Positions 24,283-29,111 of a stretch of 29,111 nucleotides of DNA are shown in pieces. The notes under the pieces were generated by a model that had not been told where the DNA came from, did not search any database, and saw only the letters and a program-made list of their open reading frames with translations. The stretch spans positions 1 through 29,111 of the forward strand of contig JASLEM010000218.1 in assembly GCA_030151165.1 (NCBI GenBank), written 5' to 3'. Both the position numbers and the translations under genes were made by a program. Position 1 is the first letter of the stretch; every line of letters begins with the position of its first letter. Source of the stretch: Burkholderiaceae bacterium. GTDB taxonomy: Bacteria; Pseudomonadota; Gammaproteobacteria; Burkholderiales; Burkholderiaceae.

Positions 24283-26346
24283 ATGAGTCAAACACAAGGC
24301 TTGAAGCAGACGACGAAACGCGCCCGGGCGCACCGCGCGTGGCGCCTCGCGGTGGCCGGCGCGGGGCTCGGCCTCGCGTTGCCGCTCGCGGCCTGGGCCC
24401 AGCCGGCCGACCCGTCGCCGGCGGTGTCGGCGTCGACCTCCACCGCGAAGGCGGCGCGGCCGCCCGCGGGGCCGGCGTCGGTGCCGACCGTCGCGGCCGA
24501 CGCCGATCCGGTGGTCGACAACTCCCGGCTCGACGGCCCGCTGTTGTACCAGTTGTTGCTCTCCGAGTTCGCGCTGCGTGAGAACCAGCAGGGCGACGCC
24601 GTCGAGCTGATGCTCGAGGCGGCGCGCCAGACGCGCGACGACGCGCTGTTCCGGCGCGCGTTCCAGATCGCCGTCGAGGCGGGCGCGAGCGACAAGGCGC
24701 TGTCGATCACGAAGATGTGGCACCAGCAGATGCCGAAGTCGACCGAGGCGCTGCGCACCGAGGTGCAGCTGCTGCTGGTGCTCGACCGCGTGCCGGAGAC
24801 CGTCGACCCGCTGACCGACCTGCTCGAGATGAGCGCGCCGACCGAGCGCAACGCGCTGATCTCGAGCCTGCCGCGCGCGGCCCAGCGCGCGCAGGACAAG
24901 ACGGCCGCCGCGAAGCAGTTCCGCGAGCTGCTGAAGCCCTACCTCGACGCGCCGGACACCCGCACCGCCACGCACGTCGCGTTCGGCCGCATGAGCCTGG
25001 CCGAGGGCGACCCCAACACCGCGCTGGCGCTCGCCGCGCAGGCCCAGGCCAGCGACCCGAAGGCGCTGCCGCCGATGCTGCTGGCGCTGGACGTGATGAA
25101 CACCGCCGGCGACGCCGCCCCGGTGCGCACGGCCGGCGACACGCCGCCCTCGCCCGGCCCCGCGGCCGCGCCGCCGCCCGCGAAGGACGCCGCCGCCACC
25201 GCCGACCTGCTCGCGCGCGCCGAGGCCATCGTGCGCGCCTACCTCGCGCAGCCCGAGGCCGAGCCGCTCGTGCGCCAGGCCTTCGCCGGCGTGCTGGCCG
25301 GGCAGCAGCGGCTGTCCGATGCGGCCGACCAGCTCCGCCTGGCGACGCAGGCGCGCCCGAAGCAGACGCAGCTGTGGCTGGGCCTGGGCGAGATCGAGCT
25401 CGAGCTGCACCACGCCGACGCGGCCGACGCCGCCTTGCGCCAGGCGCTGGCGCTGGTCACCGACGAGCAGGCCACCGCCGACACCGACGCCGGGCCGGCC
25501 ACCGCGACCGACCAGGACGCGCCCGACGACGCCTCGCCGGCCGCCACGCCCCCGAACGCCGATGCCGCCAACGGCCCGGCGCGCATCGCGCACATCCGCC
25601 TGCAGCTCGCGCGCGCCGCCGAGCTGCGCCACGACGACGCGGCCGCGGAGAAGTGGCTGTCCGAAGTCGATGCCAAGGACGCCGACCTGCAGGTGATCTC
25701 GCTGCGCGCCTCGCTGCTCGCACGCCACGGCAAGCTCAAGGAAGCGCTGGCGATGATCCGCTCCGCGCAGGCCGCGACGCCCGCCGAGCAGCGCTACAAG
25801 CTGCTGACCGAGGTGCAGCTGCTGCTCGACGAGAAGAAGCTCACCGACGCGCGCAACGTGCTCACGCAGGCCAACAAGGAAACGCCGGACGACGTCGACC
25901 TGATCTACCAGGAGGCGATGGTCGACGAGCGGCTGAACAAGCTCGACGACATGGAGAAGCTGCTGCGCCGCATCCTCGCGCTGCAGCCGGACAACTCGCA
26001 GGCGCTGAACGCGCTCGGCTACTCGCTGGCCGACCGCAACCTGCGGCTCGACGAGGCCTTCGGGCTCGTCAAGCAGGCGCACGACCTGTCGCCCGCCGAC
26101 CCTTTCATCGTCGACAGCCTCGGCTGGGTCGAGTACCGCCGCGGCCACTACGGCCAGGCGACGACGCTGCTGAGCCAGGCCTACGCCTCGCGCAAGGACA
26201 CCGAGATCGCCGCCCACCTCGCCGAGGCGCTGTGGGCCGAGGGCAAGCACGAGGAAGCCGCGCAGGTGCTGCGCGACGCGCACCGGCTCGACTCGGGCAA
26301 CGAGGTGCTGAAGCAGACGATGGCGCGCCTGAAGGTCGCGCCCTGA
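24283..26346 (+). CDS. Exported tetratricopeptide-repeat protein
   Basis: A 687-residue TPR protein. It starts MSQTQGLKQTTKRARAHRAW with a basic n-region and hydrophobic core, and a likely signal peptidase site after residue 39 (AAWA|Q). GGAG lies 5 bases before the ATG. Helical TPR units run from about residue 85 to the end. The C-terminal units are clearest, around LRRILALQPDNSQALNALGY and the following blocks. Two low-complexity linkers interrupt the repeats: Pro/Ala-rich at 275-303 and Asp/Ala/Thr-rich at 395-432. It is probably a periplasmic or outer-membrane-associated scaffold. Such proteins sit upstream of lolB in many Burkholderiales, suggesting an envelope role. It ends 14 bases before lolB and is probably co-transcribed with lolB and ispE. 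Confidence 0.88.
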   Translation: MSQTQGLKQTTKRARAHRAWRLAVAGAGLGLALPLAAWAQPADPSPAVSASTSTAKAARPPAGPASVPTVAADADPVVDNSRLDGPLLYQLLLSEFALRENQQGDAVELMLEAARQTRDDALFRRAFQIAVEAGASDKALSITKMWHQQMPKSTEALRTEVQLLLVLDRVPETVDPLTDLLEMSAPTERNALISSLPRAAQRAQDKTAAAKQFRELLKPYLDAPDTRTATHVAFGRMSLAEGDPNTALALAAQAQASDPKALPPMLLALDVMNTAGDAAPVRTAGDTPPSPGPAAAPPPAKDAAATADLLARAEAIVRAYLAQPEAEPLVRQAFAGVLAGQQRLSDAADQLRLATQARPKQTQLWLGLGEIELELHHADAADAALRQALALVTDEQATADTDAGPATATDQDAPDDASPAATPPNADAANGPARIAHIRLQLARAAELRHDDAAAEKWLSEVDAKDADLQVISLRASLLARHGKLKEALAMIRSAQAATPAEQRYKLLTEVQLLLDEKKLTDARNVLTQANKETPDDVDLIYQEAMVDERLNKLDDMEKLLRRILALQPDNSQALNALGYSLADRNLRLDEAFGLVKQAHDLSPADPFIVDSLGWVEYRRGHYGQATTLLSQAYASRKDTEIAAHLAEALWAEGKHEEAAQVLRDAHRLDSGNEVLKQTMARLKVAP

Positions 26347-26360
26347 ACCGCGCCGCGCCG

Positions 26361-27005
26361 ATGCGACGTCTCCTCCCGAGCTGCGGCGCGGTCGCCCTGG
26401 CGCTGTTGCTGCAGGCCTGCGCGACGCACCCGCCGCCGCTGCCGGGCCATGTCTACGCCGGCCGGCTCGCCGTGCGCTCCGACGCCGGCGCCGACCAGCC
26501 CGCGCGGTCGATGAGCGGGCAGTTCGAGCTGAGCGGCAGCGCGGCCAGCGGCCAGCTGATCCTCACGAGCCCGCTGGGCGTGACGGTGGCGCGCGCGCGC
26601 TGGAGCGATCCGCGGCCGGTGACGGGCGAGCCGTCCGAGATCGAGCTCGAGGCCAACGGCCACACGCAGCGCTACCCGACGCTCGAATCGATGATGCAGC
26701 AGGCGATCGGCGACCAGCTCCCGCTCGCCGCGATGTTCGACTGGCTCGCCGGCCGCCCGTGGCCGGACGCGCCCGTCACGCGCGCGCCCGGCGGCGCGGC
26801 GTTCGACCAGCTCGGCTGGCACGTCGACCTCTCGCAGCTCGCCGACAACCGCCTGATCGACGCGCAGCGCCCCGACCCGGCGCCGACGCTGCACGTGCGC
26901 GTCAAGCTCGATGCGGACGACGCCGCGGCCGCGCCTGCGAAGGCCGCGTCCGCCGCGGCATCGCTCGCGGTTCCCGCCGTCACCGCGCCGCGCGTCGCCC
27001 CCTGA
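26361..27005 (+). CDS. lolB: Outer-membrane lipoprotein receptor LolB
   Basis: A 214-residue lipoprotein that accepts lipoproteins from LolA and inserts them into the outer membrane. It has a lipoprotein signal MRRLLPSCGAVALALLLQAC with lipobox L17-Q18-A19-C20, so C20 would be acylated. The mature part has the LolB pattern: HVYAGRLAVRSD, SGQFELSG, LILTSPLGVTVARARW and the C-terminal GWHVDLSQ. The hydrophobic loop of the family appears as FDWLAGRPWPD. An extra Ala-rich C-terminal tail (about 185-214) is not part of the fold. It lies between the TPR gene and ispE with gaps of 14 and 15 bases, the conserved betaproteobacterial arrangement. Confidence 0.9.
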   Translation: MRRLLPSCGAVALALLLQACATHPPPLPGHVYAGRLAVRSDAGADQPARSMSGQFELSGSAASGQLILTSPLGVTVARARWSDPRPVTGEPSEIELEANGHTQRYPTLESMMQQAIGDQLPLAAMFDWLAGRPWPDAPVTRAPGGAAFDQLGWHVDLSQLADNRLIDAQRPDPAPTLHVRVKLDADDAAAAPAKAASAAASLAVPAVTAPRVAP

Positions 27006-27020
27006 TCCACGGCCCGACCC

Positions 27021-27881
27021 ATGCCCCCGAAAGCGCTCTACGACCTGCCCGCCCCGGCGAAGCTGAACCTGTTCCTGCACATCACCGGGCGGCGGCCGGA
27101 CGGCTACCACCTGCTGCAGTCCGTGTTCGTGCTGATCGACTGGGCGGACACGCTGCACGTCGAACGCCGCGACGACGGCCTGCTGCGCCGCCACGACCTC
27201 GGCCCCGCGCTGCCGGCCGACGACCTCAGCCTGCGCGCGGCGCGCGCGCTGCAGCAGGCGAGCGGCTGCACGTTCGGTGCCGACATCTCCGTGCTGAAGA
27301 ACGTGCCCTGGGGCGCCGGCATGGGCGGCGGCAGTTCGGATGCGGCCACGGTGCTGCTCGCGCTGAACCGGCTGTGGGGCCTGCGCTGGCCGCGCGCGAA
27401 GCTGCTCGAACTCGCCACGCCGCTGGGCGCGGACGTGCCGTTCTTCGTCGGCGGCGACAACGCGTTCGTCGAGGGCATCGGGGACATCCTCACGCCGATC
27501 GACTGGGCGCCGCGCCGCTACGCCGTGGTGAAACCGCAGGAAGCCGTGGCGACCGCCAGCATCTTTTCGCATCCGGGCTTGGCACGCGACTCAGAGCCTG
27601 CTACACTAGCGGGCTCTGTTGCAGAGTTGAATGCACAGCACGGTTTCGGTCACAATGACCTCCAGCCGGTGGCCCAGGCGCTATGCCCGTCCATCGCCCG
27701 GGTCGCCCAGTGGCTGGAAGGTCGGTTCGGCAATAGCCGGATGACCGGATCGGGCAGCGCGGTGTTTGCAGCAGTCGACGCGGAAGGCGTGTCATGGTCG
27801 GAGGGCGAACTGCCCGACGGCTGGACCGGCCGGATGTGTCGCAGTCTGGCCCACCACCCATTGCGGGACTGGGCGGATTGA
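27021..27881 (+). CDS. ispE: 4-diphosphocytidyl-2-C-methyl-D-erythritol kinase
   Basis: A 286-residue GHMP kinase that phosphorylates CDP-methylerythritol in the non-mevalonate isoprenoid pathway. PAPAKLNLFLHITGRRPDGY (10-29) holds K14, the GHMP loop is PWGAGMGGGSSDAA (96-109), D138 in GADVPFF is the likely base, and MTGSGSAVFA (about 243) is motif 3. The region around residues 190-210 uses codons unlike the rest of the gene (for example GCT, ACA, CTA, TCT and GTT in quick succession). A promoter is embedded there, which probably explains the departure. It is followed by tRNA-Gln after 41 bases. Confidence 0.95.
   Translation: MPPKALYDLPAPAKLNLFLHITGRRPDGYHLLQSVFVLIDWADTLHVERRDDGLLRRHDLGPALPADDLSLRAARALQQASGCTFGADISVLKNVPWGAGMGGGSSDAATVLLALNRLWGLRWPRAKLLELATPLGADVPFFVGGDNAFVEGIGDILTPIDWAPRRYAVVKPQEAVATASIFSHPGLARDSEPATLAGSVAELNAQHGFGHNDLQPVAQALCPSIARVAQWLEGRFGNSRMTGSGSAVFAAVDAEGVSWSEGELPDGWTGRMCRSLAHHPLRDWAD
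27579..27607 (+). promoter_or_regulatory. Sigma-70 promoter inside ispE, likely for tRNA-Gln and prs
   Basis: TTGGCA (27579-27584) and TACACT (27602-27607) are separated by exactly 17 bases, close to the sigma-70 consensus. The -10 box is enclosed by a perfect 7-bp inverted repeat, CAGAGCC at 27592-27598 and GGCTCTG at 27612-27618, which could be an operator. Transcription would start near 27614, giving a leader of about 300 bases before tRNA-Gln. A second weaker pair, TTGAAT (27627-27632) and CACAAT (27651-27656) with 18 bases between, lies just downstream. Confidence 0.6.
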
Positions 27882-27922
27882 GACAGAGTTGAAGGGTTCA
27901 GCCGTCAGGCTGGATCCGGTGT

Positions 27923-27999
27923 AGGGGAGTCGCCAAGTTGGTTAAGGCATCGGATTTTGATTCCGACATGCGAAGGTTCGAATCCTTCTTCCCCTGCCA
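27923..27999 (+). tRNA. tRNA-Gln (anticodon UUG)
   Basis: A complete 77-base cloverleaf with encoded CCA. The acceptor stem AGGGGAG/TTCCCCT starts with A1-U72, a weak pair typical of tRNA-Gln and liked by glutaminyl-tRNA synthetase, and has discriminator G73. The D stem is GCC/GGC. The anticodon stem is TCGGA/TCCGA with loop TTTTGAT, so TTG lies at 27957-27959. The T stem is GAAGG/CCTTC. A small hairpin (CAGCC/GGCTG, 27899-27912) lies just upstream. It sits between ispE and prs, as in many betaproteobacteria, and the prs message probably begins at its processed 3' end. Confidence 0.95.
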
Positions 28000-28055
28000 A
28001 ATCTTTCGTTCCTGATCCCGGCCTCGGCGACATGCCCTGAAGGCTGCGGCTTCCA

Positions 28056-28090
28056 AGACCGGCTGCCCAGTGAGCCGGCGCTTCCGGTCT
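28056..28090 (+). promoter_or_regulatory. Two mutually exclusive hairpins in the prs leader
   Basis: The 123-base spacer between tRNA-Gln and prs can fold in two ways. Hairpin A pairs CCGGCT (28059-28064) with AGCCGG (28073-28078) around an 8-base loop. Hairpin B pairs AGACCGG (28056-28062) with CCGGTCT (28084-28090). Both use bases 28059-28062, so only one can form at a time. The GGAG ribosome site of prs is at 28111-28114, 20 bases after hairpin B. No T-tract follows, so if it regulates it may act on translation or RNA stability. No known riboswitch class is recognised. Confidence 0.35.
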
Positions 28091-28122
28091 CGATGCGCAC
28101 TGCCCCTCACGGAGTTCCCGAC

Positions 28123-29085
28123 GTGCTGTTCAACACGGTCCTGTTCACAGGTAACGCGAACCCTGTGCTCGCGCAGGAAATCGCCACCCAACTCGGCTCG
28201 GAACTCGGCAAGGCGAAGGTCGGCCGTTTCTCCGACGGCGAGTGCGACGTCGAGATCCACCAGAACGTCCGTGCACGCGATGTGTTCGTCGTCCAGTCCA
28301 CCGGGGCGCCGACGAACGAGAACGTGATGGAACTGCTGATCATGGTCGATGCGTTGAAGCGCGCCAGCGCGCGCCGCATCACCGCCGTGATCCCGTACTT
28401 CGGTTACGCCCGCCAGGATCGCCGCTCGCGCTCGACGCGCGTGCCGATCAGCGCGAAGGTCGTCGCCAACCTGCTGCAGACCGTCGGCGTCGAGCGCCTG
28501 CTCACGATGGACCTGCACGCCGACCAGATCCAGGGCTTCTTCGACATCCCGGTCGACAACATCTACGCGTCGCCGGTGCTGCTGACCGACGTGAAGTCCA
28601 AGAACTACCGCGACCTCGTGGTCGTGTCGCCGGACGTCGGCGGCGTCGTGCGTGCCCGCGCGCTGGCCAAGCAGCTCGGCTGCGACCTGGCGATCATCGA
28701 CAAGCGCCGCCCGAAGGCCAACGTCTCGGAAGTGATGCACGTCATCGGCGACATCGACGGCCGCAACTGCGTGATCATGGACGACATGATCGACACCGCG
28801 GGCACGCTCGTGAAGGCGGCCGAGGTGCTGAAGGATCGCGGCGCCAAGAGCGTCTACGCCTACTGCACGCACCCCGTCTTCTCCGGCCCGGCCGTCGAAC
28901 GCATCAAGAATTCGGCGCTCGACGAAGTCGTGATCACCAACACGCTGCCGCTGTCCGACGCGGGCAAGGCGTGCAAGAAGATCCGCCAGCTGTCGGTCGC
29001 CTTCCTGTTCGCCGAGACGATCCGCCGGATTTCCGACGGCGAGTCGGTGACGTCCCTTTTCGCGGAACAGAACAACAACTTCTGA
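28123..29085 (+). CDS. prs: Ribose-phosphate pyrophosphokinase (PRPP synthetase)
   Basis: A 320-residue enzyme that makes PRPP from ribose-5-phosphate and ATP for purine, pyrimidine, histidine and tryptophan synthesis. It opens [16 protein letters not shown]. Class I Prs landmarks are GRFSDGE, the ATP-binding [20 protein letters not shown] flexible region, [28 protein letters not shown], and the PRPP-binding loop [13 protein letters not shown]. It ends [17 protein letters not shown] chose GTG at 28123: GGAG lies 8 bases upstream and the resulting length matches the family (about 315-320). An in-frame ATG at 28093 abuts a hairpin and has no ribosome site. The gene follows tRNA-Gln; rplY is usually next but is outside the window. 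Confidence 0.95.
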   Translation: MLFNTVLFTGNANPVLAQEIATQLGSELGKAKVGRFSDGECDVEIHQNVRARDVFVVQSTGAPTNENVMELLIMVDALKRASARRITAVIPYFGYARQDRRSRSTRVPISAKVVANLLQTVGVERLLTMDLHADQIQGFFDIPVDNIYASPVLLTDVKSKNYRDLVVVSPDVGGVVRARALAKQLGCDLAIIDKRRPKANVSEVMHVIGDIDGRNCVIMDDMIDTAGTLVKAAEVLKDRGAKSVYAYCTHPVFSGPAVERIKNSALDEVVITNTLPLSDAGKACKKIRQLSVAFLFAETIRRISDGESVTSLFAEQNNNF

Positions 29086-29111
29086 TCCGCATCCCCGATC
29101 CTTCGGCCGTC

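Noticed and set aside
20715..24581. Plus-strand open frame of nearly 1300 codons opposite mutY, the dynamin-like gene and fpg
   Set aside because: It is again the complement of three genes with clear catalytic motifs, and has no domain of its own.
28093..28122. ATG at 28093 as the prs start
   Set aside because: It directly follows a stable stem and lacks a ribosome site, while GTG at 28123 has GGAG at good spacing and gives the normal family length.
1..29111. CRISPR arrays, insertion sequences, integrase genes, prophage or defence islands
   Set aside because: No regularly spaced repeats, transposase motifs or phage-like genes were seen; composition is even throughout.

Overview
The window is GC-rich DNA from a bacterial chromosome. 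Protein similarity and gene order point to a betaproteobacterium of the order Burkholderiales, probably near the Roseateles/Mitsuaria/Rubrivivax group. The main support is the arrangement lolB-ispE-tRNA-Gln-prs, the HrcA/NadK/RecN cluster, and strong third-position GC bias. I saw no insertion sequence, prophage, integrase, rRNA or CRISPR array. The assignment below genus-group level is inference.

Region 1 (1-7295, minus strand) is an L-rhamnose uptake and catabolism operon. Reading in the direction of transcription it holds a fused rhamnulose-1-phosphate aldolase/short-chain dehydrogenase, rhamnose isomerase RhaI, periplasmic binding protein RhaS, double ATPase RhaT, permease RhaP, and the start of a second permease RhaQ that leaves the window. 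RhaT-RhaP and RhaP-RhaQ overlap by 4 bases (ATGA). The kinase and regulator needed for the pathway are not in view. A 427-base control region precedes it.

Region 2 (7723-12748) is accessory: a zinc-free quinone reductase-like enzyme (minus), a divergent alpha/beta hydrolase with a probable Tat signal, tandem terminator-like hairpins, and a large soluble hybrid sensor kinase (PAS-GAF-PAS-HisKA-HATPase-REC).

Region 3 (12826-19605) is mostly housekeeping: tRNA-Ile2(CAU), a membrane-anchored protein of unknown function, the heat-shock repressor HrcA, divergent NAD kinase, RecN translationally coupled to RapZ, and a GNAT acetyltransferase. Between nadK and recN lies a chain of three tiny reading frames joined by TGATG overlaps.

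Region 4 (19646-24239, minus) pairs the two oxidised-guanine repair glycosylases, MutY and Fpg/MutM, around a single-GTPase bacterial dynamin-like protein.

Region 5 (24283-29111, plus) carries a secreted TPR protein, outer-membrane lipoprotein receptor LolB, IspE, tRNA-Gln(UUG) and PRPP synthetase Prs. A clear sigma-70 promoter lies inside the ispE coding sequence, its -10 box centred in a perfect inverted repeat, and probably drives tRNA-Gln and prs. The prs leader can form two mutually exclusive hairpins. Most of the window is ordinary. The most interesting points are this ispE-embedded promoter and prs leader, the dynamin-like protein between mutY and mutM, and a RapZ lacking the basic tail known from E. 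coli.
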